NCBI GenBank assembly: GCA_947359465.1
Contig: OX375877.1
Location: 75,714,698-75,778,697 of the forward strand
Direction of reading: 5' to 3'
Origin: Metellina segmentata
Lineage: Eukaryota > Arthropoda > Arachnida > Araneae > Tetragnathidae
Length of the DNA: 64,000 bases
Under the pieces are notes generated by a model that was given only the letters and a program-made list of their open reading frames with translations, was not told the DNA's origin and did not search any database. This document shows positions 34,620 through 46,628 of the stretch, in pieces. Positions within the stretch are counted from its first letter, which is position 1. Every line of letters starts with the position of its first letter. Position numbers and translations under genes: made by a program.

Positions 34620-35012
34620 ATATCTGGAATAAAATTCATGTGATTCGTTAACAAACACACAAACACAAAATAGAACATACAACAACAGAAAGACGGATAG
34701 ACAGACTTTCGCAACCAATTCCATTCACTAAATGAAGATAAGTACTCACTGTATGTAAATTTCCATGAAAATATATTAAACCGTGTGGACGTGTATAGAA
34801 AAGTACTCTCTGTATGCAAATTTCCATGAAAATATATTAAACCGTGTGGACGTGTATAGGGCACATACATACAGATGGACAGACATACACCAAACGCGAA
34901 AAGGGCAGATTTGGCATCAGAAGGGTCCAAAACGGATAGAAAACCTGAAATGGGTCGAAAATATTGAATGTACAAACACACTCCGTTCTTATTTATATAG
35001 ATAGATTATAAA
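34620..35012 (-). repeat. Dispersed repeat Z, with a 60-bp internal duplication
   Basis: On the minus strand it begins tatataaataagaacgg then agtgtgtttgtacattcaat, matching 48318 and 51425. Two near-identical ~60-bp units (gtactc-ctgtatg, aaatttccatgaaaatat, ccgtgtggacgtgtatag) lie in tandem at 34742-34862. The end resembles the short-palindrome ends of Helitron-like families, but no firm terminus was found. Confidence 0.6.
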
Positions 35013-36810
35013 ATAAGATTAGAGATGTAATTTATTTTAGATTTTGATATGAAGTTAAATCCACAGGGAAAATCAACATTTCTGCTTTTCTCATCGTCCC
35101 TCCTGATGCAATTAGGACAGGAAGTTTGGCAATAATTTTGGATTTTTCAAATAAACAAACTTTATTTGTTCGAGAAAATTTTTAGTTGAATCTTTATCAT
35201 CAGTTGATGATATCTCGGTAGGCTTATGCCTTGAAATAACATTAGCCTTGGGTTCACTTTTTCTCGCTCCTTGCGAATTTCGTTCTTTTTAGGGTTTTTT
35301 GTGCTTTTTTTTCCTCTTTAATATTTCCTCTGTAATCATATTTTTAATTGGCGTATCAGTCAAGATCCAACATTTCACTCGTCATCTGTTTTGTACAGTT
35401 TTTCGGGGTTGGACTTTAGGGAAAGACCTTGCTTCTTAAGGAGACATAATTTTGTTAGCTTGTGAATGTTTCGAATGAATTAACAAAATAAAACTGCTAT
35501 TCATGTAAAGAAAGAATGTAAACATCACATAAAAAGATATGCAAACCTATACGGAGGAAAAGCTTTAGGAAAAATTAACCAATTTATTTATGTTATGATT
35601 CATGTTTATATATATAAAATCTGTATTTACTGTTTACTGTTTATTATAATTTAAAATCTTAAAATTAAAAATGCAGAGCTATAAGAGTAATAAAATTTAA
35701 ATTGTGAAAGATATGCTTGTTTGTTATGTGTTAATTGGACAAATTATGTATGTAGCAGTGTGCCCCATTTCATTCTGTAACACTGTACCCCACCTGGCAT
35801 AGCTTGTAACAAAAACTTTTTATGACTACATAATGTGAATTTAGATCATCCATTTTAACTCAACAGAACCTAAATACAGTAAGCTTAACTACTAAAATAT
35901 TATTAATTACAAAATAAGCACTACTCATGAATAAAGATAATTTAATTACAAACACAAAATTTTACTTTCAACTTGCAAAAATAGAGATTTGCTTTCAGAA
36001 ATGTAACTAATGATGCAAATTCTTCCAAAACACATGGACTTCTGAAAAACAAGATGGCTTTCAAGATTGTAAGCAAATTGGAGCTAATTTTTCTACCACT
36101 TTAAAATGAAATTCATTGTAACACTACCCCATGTAACACTGTGCCCAACCTTACCCTACTATATTTTATTCTTTTGCTTCCCTCAGTGAGCTAAATGACC
36201 AAATTTGTCCTATTTTTTCATCACTTTTAAGTTTGGAAGGTTTATGAATGGACGATTTTTTTGGATTACTTTTATTTTAACTATCAAAAAAGACTGTATA
36301 GACGTTGTTCCTTGCTTCTATATCATTAAAATATTCGTAGATCAACATAACGTCTGAGAAGATGTTGCTATTTACAAAGACTAAAATTAAAATATGTATC
36401 TGTAGTTAACAGTGTTTATGCATATGCATAGGTAAATTGTAGATATATCCTTTTTTTATAAAAGACTGGTATAATTATAACATTGAATATGTTCCGAAAA
36501 TACAGAAATTCAAAACTGGAGCATTTCGGCCCGAAAATAGTATTTCGAATTCTCGAAACACTTCATCAAGAGTTGTAATCTCTGTTGTAGAAACTTAAAC
36601 AACTTTCACAATGAATCATTAAAATATATATTCTATGTATATCAATAGTTTTTCGTTTGCGACTGTAGCTGTAAGAATCAGATTATTTCCATCTTTGGTG
36701 TACCCCTGAAAATCTTGTGCTTATAAATTTAATTGAGCCAACAAGACTGTTTATAGTTCAGTTAAGCATGTACTGTAAAATAATTCAGAAAATCACGAGC
36801 ACTTAACGCA
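35013..36810. other. Unassigned AT-rich stretch with GTAACACTGTNCCC motifs
   Basis: Motifs 'gcagtgtgccccat', 'gtaacactgtaccccac' (35756-35792) and 'gtaacactgtgcccaac' (36138-36154) repeat. They are inverted relative to those at 28921 and 29132. No gene is recognised. Confidence 0.4.
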
Positions 36811-36814
36811 TATA

Positions 36815-37328
36815 CAGGGTGTCCCTGAATTCATGGAACTTTAAGGGTAAGTAAAATACATATAAAGAAGCATTTTTTGTATAGCAACATGGGGTCGGAA
36901 ATGAAAAGGGCAGGTGGAAAAACAAGAAATGCTGAGGAAATGAAAAGCAAAGAATCTTTTCTAATAGTAAAGATTCTAACAGAAAGCTAATTCTCTAACA
37001 GCAAAGAATCGTTTGCAGCTCGCGTAATGCCATTCAAACTCAATAAAATTGTTTTGCAGATGATTTGATAATGCAAACTAAATAAACGTCTACTATTCAA
37101 TATTCTTCCTAAAAATTCATATTTTTTAAAGCTACGTTATTAAACGTTTCTATCGCCTGCTTTAAAAAAATAATGTAAATAAAGAGCTTTTTTTTTCATT
37201 TACTCAGCATATCTTGTTTTTCCACCTGCACTTTTCATTTCCGACCCCATGTTGCTATACAATAAATCCTTCTTTATATGGGTTTTACTTACCCTTAAAG
37301 TTTGGCCCATTAATTCAGGGACACCCTG
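36815..37328. mobile_element. Long-TIR MITE, 514 bp, Tc1/mariner-like
   Basis: Inverted repeats of about 130 bp begin CAGGGTGTCCCTGAATT and include gcaacatggggtcggaaatg near their inner ends. The insertion site is TATA (36811-36814 and 37329-37332), compatible with a TA target. The arms can fold into a long hairpin. It is non-coding. Confidence 0.85.
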
Positions 37329-37332
37329 TATA

Positions 37333-38189
37333 TATAATGGAAATATTTAATTCAGATTTTAGTTAAATGTCAAATGTTTTACGGATTTCATTAAACTGCA
37401 AAACAGCTTTTTCCGAACAGTTATTTTTAGCCCGATACCAATTAGAAGTGAAGAAATATAGGTTCTCGGTAAATACTGTAGAAATGTATAAATTGTCCGT
37501 TTATATTAGGAATGTTCGATTTGATTGCAGTGGCGCTGCACTGCATCTATCCTTGTTATCGACCTCCTAGGCAACACATTATCTTACTTGTTTGCGACAT
37601 TTTTAGAAACGAATGTTTGAAGTCCCTCAAATTAATCTTTGATTAGGTTTTGTATCCCGAAAAGTAAATCCGATTTTAACGATGTTTGTTACAACGGAGT
37701 AAAACTGAACTATCTGCTTTAGGTTTTTTGGAAAAAAGTAAAAGAGTAAAATATATTGAGGGGGGGGGGAGAGAGATTTAGATCGAATTTTTTTTCTCTT
37801 GTTAAAAGAAAAGCGATGTGACATATTCTTTTGTCAATGTGTGGAAATTTTTCTTCATCATATTACTGTCGTGAGTGAAATTAATTTTATATTGCAATTG
37901 GGAAACAAATCGTTTTTAGTAAAATTTAATTGCTTTCGATGCATTTATTTATTCGATGAAAACATAAAAACGCCGACCCATAACTTTAAAAGTTTGGGAA
38001 ACTCAGGAGTTACAATAATATAAGAAGTATATGCACACGCACATTAGTTGAGGTTACAAGCAGTTTTCTTCCAATATATTTTCCAAATAATGATTCACCT
38101 TTATCCCAAATAAATACATAATTACTCTTATTTAAATTCAATAGCTTAAATTAAATTTTTGCTTTGGCTCACTGCGTATTTGGTCGATT
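37333..38189. other. Unassigned stretch
   Basis: No gene is recognised. A G run (about 37762-37770) follows 'atattga'. Confidence 0.45.
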
Positions 38190-38991
38190 GTGAATTTATT
38201 TTTTCCGCTTCCGTTTGATTTTGCGGAGGAACGATTTGTCAGTAAAATAAAAAAAAAGTTTTAACAGGATTTATGTACTTTTTTTCCATCTCCTAGATCG
38301 TTTAAGATAGAGTAAAAATTTCAACAGATTTGAAATCTACGGAAAATTTCACATCAGTTCGACACCTAAAAATATGATTTTCTTGAAACTTTTATATTTT
38401 TTCTAATACGAACGGCCGCTGCGACGAATGACCTTCGTTTGATTCGAGAAATCACATATTTCATTTCCTGCGCTCATACGATTCCACAGCGAACATTTTG
38501 ACTAGCATTGTTTAGTTCTTTTTTTGCAAAATCGGGATTGTTAAGACAGATTGAAAATTTCAATGGATTTAAAATCTGCGGGACATTTTAAAGTATCAGA
38601 TACCTTAAATTTGATTTTCTTTTAATAAATGATTTTTCAATTAAATATTTATATTTTCACAAGAGATTGTGACGTCACGCCGATTGGATCTCTTCGCAAT
38701 TCGAATTTGACAATGATGAGGCCATCACGGCGTTGCCCGAGGTGTTGGTTTGCGAAACAAACCATAGTTCGTGATATTCATAATTTCATATAATAATTCA
38801 AAATTCCATTTGGTTTGCCATGCAAACCAACGCCATGATGGCTGTTATCCAAAAGACTCCCATTTGGTTTGCTTCGGAAACCCTAATGGGAATTCGTAGC
38901 AATCAACGGGGTTAGCTAGCAGTGGTCACAACTGACCCCCCCCCCAAAAGAACTGTCACGGGCAACGCTGTGCTGGCCACGCAGTGGCTGG
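38190..38991 (+). mobile_element. Helitron, 5'-truncated
   Basis: It carries the family body (aaaatttcaacagatttgaa, ttgtgacgtcacgccgattgg) and three imperfect GGTTTGC...GCAAACC palindromes (38750-38885). It ends in ggccacgcagtggCTGG followed by T. No TCTCTAC start is visible upstream. Confidence 0.72.
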
Positions 38992-40153
38992 TAGTAATAT
39001 AAACACTCACAGGGAATATGCAACATTTTCAAACATGCTTTGAGTACGTCGGCAAAAACAATTCCAAAGAATGTATTCCGAATTGATGTATGATTTCTAA
39101 ATTAGAAGTTCGTATATGAAAATTGCTGACGAATTTTCCACTGAACGCTTACATGTAGATTCTTTTAGAGGTGGCTAAAGTTTTAACAAATCTGTTTTAT
39201 CTGTGTCTAACTAAACCCCCAACCCTACCCGCAGAAAACATCCCTACTTAAACACCATTATCAATAGATTCCAATGCATTTGCAACTGGAAATGTTTCCT
39301 TCTATCAGTGCTTAGGTGGTTATCGGGAAGTTGAAAAGAGAGATATATTCAGTAGGAGATTAGGTGTAATCGTATGGAATTAATCAGTGACATGAGCTAT
39401 TCTTCCACTGTTTGTTGTTAAATGGAAATTGCGCTGAAGATTGCAGCCAAATTTTTACCCACCGATAGTAATATAGCCATCATCTGTCTGTGTTTAGGAA
39501 ACAAATCAGTTCATGTATAAACCTGTTCTTTGTATCTTTCATACATTATTTTTAGCCGAAAGATTACACTTTCTTAAACAGTTGATCACTGGTTAATCAT
39601 CAGTAATAGAGTGCAAAAGCTTATAAATATTATCATGAAACCAGAGGATTCTCAAATTCAGACGACCTAATCATTACTATACAAGTACCTAATCATTATT
39701 ATACAAATATAAATTGATAACCTTCATCAATTTTCAAAAAGCGCATTGTTTCGTTGCATGAAACTAAATTTTTAAAAACTATTTTTTAAATTGTATGTGT
39801 ATGTGTGAAAGAAAATATGTTATGTTGCAGCTATTGAATCCATCACATTGTTTTCATACGATCATCAAAGTCATCTACAGTAATATGTGGGAAGGCCATC
39901 AGACTCACAGTCCCACAAATTGGAAAGTAATAACAAAGCAGTGGTACTCTTTAAAAGTATTTATTTTACACGGAGAAATTACAGTAACAAAGGGTCTAGG
40001 GTATTTAAACGAAAGAGAGATTTTAGGTAAATATCAATGGACAGGGGGAGATGTTAGACGGACATGATAAAACAAAAGCTCGGGCTCGACACGTCTATAC
40101 ATGAACATTGAAGAAGAGGTATGTTTTCAAATGGCGGGGAAAACTCCCCCTTA
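38992..40153. other. Unassigned stretch
   Basis: No gene is recognised. The end (cgacacgtctatacatgaacat, about 40085-40110) matches 46045-46066, a short dispersed repeat. Confidence 0.45.
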
Positions 40154-40161
40154 ATCATGAC

Positions 40162-41961
40162 TAGAGCTCGGATCTATATGCAAAAATGTGACCTGAAATA
40201 TGCATTTTAAAATCCCAAAATATGCATTTAAACCCAAAAATATGCATTAAAACCCCAAAATATGCGAAATTGCAAAAAAAAAATTTCATTGTTACCAAAA
40301 GGATGTGAGGAGGATAAAGTGAAATTGAACCACGCACTTTCATTCCATTAATTCACAATTTTATTTTTATAGCGTATATAAAGATAAGTAAAATATATAC
40401 AAAGCAACAACTATACAAATTAATAAATATTACACAATTGAAAAATGTAGATTAAAATGAAAGCATTTCAAATGTCCTCAGAGACGTAACTAGGGGGGTA
40501 GATTGGCACGTACCCGGAAGCATATTACCAACCTTTACTCTAGTAGAAGACATGGGGAAATTTTAAGCCGGCTGATTCGTTGGTTTCAAGAGACGTCACT
40601 ATGAGACGCCTTAAATAGTACGTGATTCCTTGACGTGGACTCGGTACGCAGTTTCTACCTAGTGAAAGCCGGTAGCAAACGAAAGCAGCTGTGATATTAG
40701 CCATCTCTAATTAAAAAATTGGTAAAACTTTAAGAAATACTATTTTTGGGTTATAATAGGGCTTTTGGTATAACTAAATAATTTTTTTGACAAATAATTT
40801 GTATTGAAGGATGAATTTAGCTCCTACTGATCACATTTTTAATTACTCCTATGGTTTTATGATGGATGTGATTAATGACAACTGAAGAAATATATTTTTT
40901 CGAATTTTTAAATGTTTTGCGAAGCAAAAAAATCTTTATACTGCTTCATGTCAATCGTAAGTACTATTTTCGCAAAACATCGTGAAAAAAACATGTTTTT
41001 TGTTTGGTCATGTTTTCATACAATATGGGAACCTTAATTATCCAATTTAATCTGTGATGTAATCAAATTCAATGCTATTTAGTAAATATCCTATTAAGAA
41101 TGAAAAGGATTTAAAGTTCCGAAACTTCACACATCCCATAGAACTCCGTGCGAAGATATTCATCGCCTACGCAAGCCAAATCTGAGGATCTACAAATAAC
41201 AACACCCTTGAAATCCTCCAATCTACCACCCTCAGAACCATCTCCGAAGACAGGTGGTTTCAGCGAAATACCGAAAAATAAGACACGATGTTAAAATTAA
41301 TTCTATTAAAACCCACATAGCAAAACATCTGGAACATAAATAACGAATCCATACACAGATCCCCAGTAGTAATTACGGAAAAACTTCCGTTTCCGCCTTC
41401 TATTTTGTTCAATGACCCAAGTGTCCTAAAGTTCGAAAATGAACTGTTTTTAAATTGTGTATGTAGAATCTATACTGGAATTAAAACTGCATTCAAATAC
41501 AAAACATTTACGATCACAATTACGAGTACACGGCACAAACGGTTGAACTATCACTTGGTATGATCATCTAAAAGCTATCGCTTTCTTTTTTATTAGTATT
41601 CTATTTTCGGTCGAGGCAGTTTCAACTTTTTTTTTCTCCAAACATTGCAAATAAAAATTGATACTTTTCACGTATGCGCAGTGCGCACTATGAGTGCGTG
41701 AAGTCATAGATCACGGGGTGAGAAACCAACGAATCAGCGAGCATTTTTTTTTTTAATGTTTGGGAGAAAAAAATCGTCTAAATATGCACACAACATGCTC
41801 AAATCTCCAAATATGTAAAATGGTCCCAAATATGCAACAAAAAAAATGCAAATAAATTCGAGTTTTTTTTTTTTTTGGTTGAAAATTGCTAAGAAAAACA
41901 TTCAATACGGATTTCTATCAACATTAGGGGCCAAAAAAGGATATGCAAAATCCGAGCTCTA
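40162..41961. mobile_element. hAT element 1, non-autonomous, 1800 bp
   Basis: The ends TAGAGCTCGGAT and ATCCGAGCTCTA are inverted repeats. The 8-bp target duplication is atcatgac (40154-40161) and gtcatgac (41962-41969), with one mismatch. Subterminal AAATATGC motifs repeat near both ends, as expected for transposase binding. The interior contains the jockey-like fragment at 41141-41400 and no transposase of its own. Confidence 0.85.
41141..41400 (+). pseudogene. Jockey-like non-LTR reverse transcriptase fragment
   Basis: The plus frame reads AKIFIAYASQI, then a stop, then TLEILQSTTLRTISEDRWFQ, and after a frameshift HDVKINSIKTHIAKHLEH. This order (YxSxIWG-like, LQ..TLR.I..A.WF.RN, ..D..I..I...I) is the C-terminal end of jockey-clade reverse transcriptases. 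It has at least two stops and one frameshift. It lies inside hAT element 1. Confidence 0.7.
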
Positions 41962-41969
41962 GTCATGAC

Positions 41970-43698
41970 TAGTGATGTTAAATGCCCAGACATTTATAAA
42001 TTGGGGCATCATCCTAATTCTTTCTGAGAATTATTGTCAAACAAATGCTTATTAATGATACTTATTGATCAAATCTGGTGTATAATCTTTGTATATTCAG
42101 TCTAATTGACTAAACAAAAAAGTTCTTATACAATATTTGTTTTGACAAAAACTCATCAAACGATTTAACTTTTTTCTGAAACTTCATTAGGGTTGGTGTA
42201 GGAATTATTTGACTATTAACACTAATACATTTTAACATATATAGTAGCTTTATTTCGGCATTCCAGAACAAATAACATGTATTAAGCCAGGCCCCAAGCT
42301 ACCTAACAAAAAAAAACACACAAATGGAATAAAATTAGTTTTTGAAAAAAAAAAAAAAAAATCTTTTTCTACAACTTTATTCACTTTCACTGTTGTCCTC
42401 AGAGGAATAAAAGGCTCAGATTTAGATTCGTCTGACTCGGATTTATCAAACTCTGAGATTTCTTTTTCATTTGCCACAGGTTTTTCTTCACCTTTCTCTT
42501 GGTCATTCTGTTATATTATTTTCTGGGACTTGGGAGTTCTGTGCATGAATTTGCATTTATAAGCCAGATAAGTTAAGTGTTGCTACCCTATCTCATGTCA
42601 TCCGATTTCTTTTTTTATTGTGTATCCAGGAAAAAGTGCTAAACGTTCGCTCAATGGCAGCAGATGTCACTGGTGCCCCAAGAATTTTTATCGCAACTTC
42701 TAGTTCACAGGTTCCTCTTAATCCTCGCCACCACAGCAAAGTATTTACAGGATTGTTACTTTCCAGTCCAATTCCTTCCCACACAAACTGTCTTGACCAA
42801 ATCCCTTGTTTGTCCCTGAAATCAGCTAGGTTTTTTCTCTCACTTTAATTACATCTAACCCTGTGTACTTTGCTGTTTTGCATATTGAGCTTATTGCATC
42901 AAGCATCTGAATAGGCTATAGTTTACAACCTTATGCTGCTGGATCAAGAAGATTAGCTGCTAGGTGTAATGGCGCCGAAACAAATTTCTTTCTACTTTTG
43001 AATTTGGTCAAAATTGCCTTATCTTCTGTATATTTCAGTGAAGAGGATGGAAGCTTCTCAATAAGAACAGTTTCCAATTTATTGAGCTTTGTGGCTATTG
43101 CATGGATTGCTCATTGGACTCAAATGCTATAATCTTATGGACAATTGGCTTGATCAGCTCTATCATTTTGTCAATTCTCACCCAGAAAACATCATCATCG
43201 AGAATCCTCTTTATTTCTGGCTTAAGGTATGGTTGCGCCTTTTCACTGATTACTACAGTTTGTAAGACTACTTTGTTAGACTGCAAACTTTCAAGGCAGA
43301 AAAGATGACTCCTCACTCTAACAGCCAACCTAGCCAAAACAGAACTAGTCACAAAAAAAATGGCTGCTAATTATGTCTGTGTATGCTAGAATCTATAAGT
43401 GATGCCAGTTATAAATTAAAAATTGATATACTAAAAAATAACTTCTACGTTTCTTCACATATATTGTTTATAAATTATTCTATTTCATTTTTATTTTTCA
43501 AAATAATTATTGTATACAACAATTTTAATGGTATTTACAATCTTTAAAAATTATAAAAAAATGTTGTTTAAGTCAGGGAAAAAATTTTTTCTTTTAATTT
43601 CATTAATGCCCAGATTTTGAGCGCTTGAAAATACTTTGGGCAAATGCCCATTTTATGAATGTCCAGCCCACTGGGCATTTGCCCGGCCCACATCACTA
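41970..43698 (-). mobile_element. hAT element 2, degenerate autonomous, 1729 bp
   Basis: The ends are TAGTGATGT and its mirror ACATCACTA, with 'atgcccag/ctgggcat' following on both sides. The target duplication GTCATGAC (41962-41969 and 43699-43706) is exact. The left copy is also the right target duplication of hAT element 1, so the two elements stand back to back. It contains the transposase remnant at 42590-43370. Confidence 0.85.
42590..43370 (-). pseudogene. hAT transposase, C-terminal half, decayed
   Basis: From 43352 downward the frame has LESLQSNKVVLQTVVISEKA and FWVRIDKMIELIKPI, typical of the core after the second catalytic Asp. Then comes SRKKFVSAPLHLAANLLDP (about 42975), the conserved H-x-AA-x-LLDP segment. 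After a gap the dimerisation domain follows (42784-42593, ILGAPVTSAAIERTFSTFS and IHNKKRNR). Stops and frameshifts separate these parts, and the N-terminal half with the BED finger was not found. It belongs to hAT element 2. Confidence 0.85.
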
Positions 43699-44418
43699 GT
43701 CATGACTAAGGCAACTTTTTGCAACAAATGCAACTTTTTTTTCACATATTCTACGCAGCATGTAAAGTACTAAAACCAAAATTCCTCCTTTCTGGTGTAT
43801 TGTAACTGAGTTATAACTGCCAAAATAAAAGCAACTTTCTGCATAAATGCAACCACCTGCAGCTCTTTAAAATTTAGCTTAAAATTAATTCGTATGGAAT
43901 TAATATTTCATTTTTTTTTTGTTCTCTGAATTAACCCTTCAATCACGTGGGACTAATCTTGCGAACGCCGAAGTAATGTGGATTAAACAAGAAGTTCATA
44001 GAAAGAAGGTGAAATAAATGGCAAGACAAACCATTGGTTGACACTCCTGATAATCCAGAGGAAACTTTCGTAATAGACTGCAGAGTTAGCGAGGTGAGTG
44101 TTGATCATCAATATGTTTGTTGTTAGCCTAATAGATGACGTTTTAAAATCTCTGAATGTTGAACGAAAGGAGTTTGCGCTTCTGCTGTCCGTTATAGCAT
44201 ATTATATGACTGCGGCTGGAAACACACAAGGTGCTTTATCCGCGAATGCTCCAAGTTACTTCCTGTGCACACTTGTTTTACAGCTGGAGAAAAAAAAAGT
44301 CCGCTGATTTTACACAAATGTGGACAATCATCGCTTGTGTTAAGGCAGTCACAGTACGAAACAAGGTCCGAAAAGCCGCATTTCAGACCATCTGCCAACT
44401 GCCTGAGGAAGTACCCAC

Positions 44419-45273
44419 TAGGGATGCGACATCGACGGCAAAACATCGATGTTTTGAAACATCGATGTTCAAAATTAAAACATCGATGTTGATAATACAT
44501 CGCCCCAAAAACATCGATGTTTTTAAAATTCAGTGTATTTGAACTTTTTCCACATTTCTTAAAACTGGTTTAGCACCTAGTGATGCAACATCGACAGCAA
44601 AACATCGATGTTTTTAAAATTCAGTGTATTTAAACTTTTTTTCCCCCATTTCTTAAAACTGGTTTAGCACCTAGTGATGTAACATCGACAGTAAAACATC
44701 GATGTTTTTAAAATTCAGTGTGTTTAAACTTTTTTTCCCTATTTCTTAAAACTGGTTTAGCACCTAGTGATGTAACATCGACAGTAAAACATCGATGTTT
44801 TTAAAATTCAGTGTGTTTAAACTTTTTTTTCCCTATTTCTTAAAACTGGTTTAGCACCTAGTGATGCAACATCGACAGCAAAACATCGATGTTGATAATA
44901 CATCGCCCCCAAACCATCGATGTATTTAAAATTCAGTGTATTCAAACTTTTTTCCCCATTTCTTAAAACTGGTTTAGAAACTAGTGATGTGACATCGGCT
45001 CCAATACATCGATATTGTTTTATAAAACACCAATATTGACATCGATGTCGCCTCCCTACTTTTCAGACCCTTCACCCTTGGCCACATGGGTCTAAAAGTA
45101 TATTCAATTTACTGATTATAAAAATTATGCTACTTGGTTATTTTTTAAATTTTTATAACGGTACTTTTTCATTTAAAAATAAAACATCGACAACTTAAAA
45201 ACATCGACAAGTATAAACATCGACTCTAATACATCGATGTTTTGAAAACATCGACATCGATGTCGCATCCCTA
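44419..45273 (-). mobile_element. hAT MITE of the ACATCGATGT family, copy 3 (expanded, 855 bp)
   Basis: The ends are TAGGGATGCGACATCGAC and cgatgtcgcatcccta. The exact 8-bp target duplication is GTACCCAC (44411-44418, 45274-45281). Other copies are 454-477 bp. This one is longer because a segment of 92-94 bp (landmark aaaattcagtg at 44524, 44616, 44710, 44803 and 44929) is repeated in tandem. Each unit carries the AACATCGATGTT palindrome. Confidence 0.92.
44510..44995. repeat. Tandem array of ~93-bp units inside MITE copy 3
   Basis: There are five occurrences of 'aaaattcagtg', spaced 92, 94, 93 and 126 bp. Each is followed by 'atttcttaaaactggtttag', a degenerate TIR-like ctagtgatg and the ACATCGATGT palindrome. 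Confidence 0.9.
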
Positions 45274-45440
45274 GTACCCACACGCTGGGCTACGTGGCTT
45301 CGGACAGCATTGTAATACGGCGAACATCTTCCCACTGTAAAGGACATTGCGAGCGGTTTCAGATGCGACAGCATTTTTGTAAGCAGTGTGTGACCCAGAG
45401 CTGCCAAAAAGTTTGCTGAAAATCAAAAGCAGCTACGAAT

Positions 45441-46066
45441 GTTTAATTTGTCTAGCAGACAAATCGGATTAGAAAGCGTACAGCATCGAGACAGTGTATG
45501 AAGATATCAGATCGGTGGATTTTAAAGATTCTTACAACCTTAAAGCGTATCTTAACGTTTTTCATTTCTCTCTCATTAAAATATTACTTATCGTACCTTA
45601 AGGTATCGAAAAACCATGAGTATTATAGCATTTTTGAGTAATTGAATAAGCATAATTCTCTTGGGAAAGAGCGGAAACAGAGCCTTCCATTCATTGTTTA
45701 TTTAAAAGCGACATTTTGAAAGAAAACAAAACAGTGAGTTAGTCAAGCAAAAAGTTATACTTTAATTATTTAACGACTGCGAAAATAAAATTATTTTGTA
45801 GCATACAATTTTTCACAGCTCATCAAAATTGTTCAGAAAATGTACAAACAGCCTCTGTATTGTATTTTATACTTGTTTTCGCAAATAGAATGCTTAAATC
45901 TTACTATCCACATATTTTTCATTTTAATTTTCAAAATTGTTTCGGTTGAAAGCTTTTTAACAAAAGAGACATAAGGTAAATAAATATCTAGGGAAGGGTT
46001 GAAACGGACATAATAACGAAAACAGAAACTCCAAGGAGCACAGCGCGACACGTCTTTATATGAACA
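45441..46066. other. Unassigned stretch
   Basis: No gene is recognised. The last ~25 bases (gcgacacgtctttatatgaaca) match 40085-40110. Confidence 0.45.
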
Positions 46067-46628
46067 CTAACCACTGCTCGGCTAGCCCTGCGTTGCCCGT
46101 GCCCGTGGTGTAAGGTATTAATCCGGTGTAAAAATTTCCCCAGATTTCAAATCCGTTGAAGATAATATATTCAATTTAAAAATTATTTATTTAAATAAAA
46201 TCATATTTTTAAGTATCTTTCTAAAGTGAAATTTTCCGCAGATTTCAAATCCGGTGACATTTTTACTCCATCTTTAACGGTCTAGGAGATAGAAAAAAAA
46301 CACATAACTGAAGCTAAATTTTTTTTTTTTTTAATCCTCTGATGAAAAATCATTCTTCTGGGCAAAATAAAAACGGAAACGGGAAAAAATAATTTTAGAA
46401 TCTGTCATATCTTTATGCATTTGCCATTCCAAAGAAAACAATAATAATTGAATTTCATTAAATTCATTAAAACATGTTCTAAATGGAATTTTAAAATTCG
46501 CCGCTACCCCAAAATTGCAAAAAATTTGGACTACCTGTGTGCCAAATCTCATTGCTGGAAGTGCCATAGAATCGTCAGAATTTTGCGGCTACGTAAAAAA
46601 CAAACACTTCCTCTTATAATAGTAGAGA
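46067..46628 (-). mobile_element. Non-autonomous Helitron, 562 bp (tandem partner 1)
   Basis: On the minus strand it starts TCTCTACTATTATAAGAGG (46628 downward) and ends gagcagtggTTAG followed by T. The body has the family blocks 'gatttcaaatccg' and 'tctttaacggtctaggagata'. Its 5' base directly touches the CTAA 3' end of the next Helitron. Confidence 0.8.

Larger units (their letters stand above)
44100..45440 (+). pseudogene. hAT-like transposase remnant split by a MITE
   Basis: Upstream of the MITE the frames contain SVIAYYMTAAG (about 44190) and, after a frameshift, LYPRMLQVTSCAH (44233) and VRKAAFQTICQLPEEVPT (to 44418). After the MITE and its TSD the protein resumes as RWATWLRTAL, a stop, then YGEHLPTVKDIA (45283-45350). 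The order ALYP-M-x-VTC-AH, then F, then P-TRWGTWL-A--YY-EH matches a hAT-related (CGGBP1-like) family I remember from arthropod genomes. Several stops and frameshifts remain even with the insertion ignored. Confidence 0.7.

Noticed and set aside
44510..44995. CRISPR-like array of regularly spaced palindromes
   Set aside because: Repeats and spacers are one conserved ~93-bp unit inside a hAT MITE with TIRs and an 8-bp target duplication, in a eukaryotic context.
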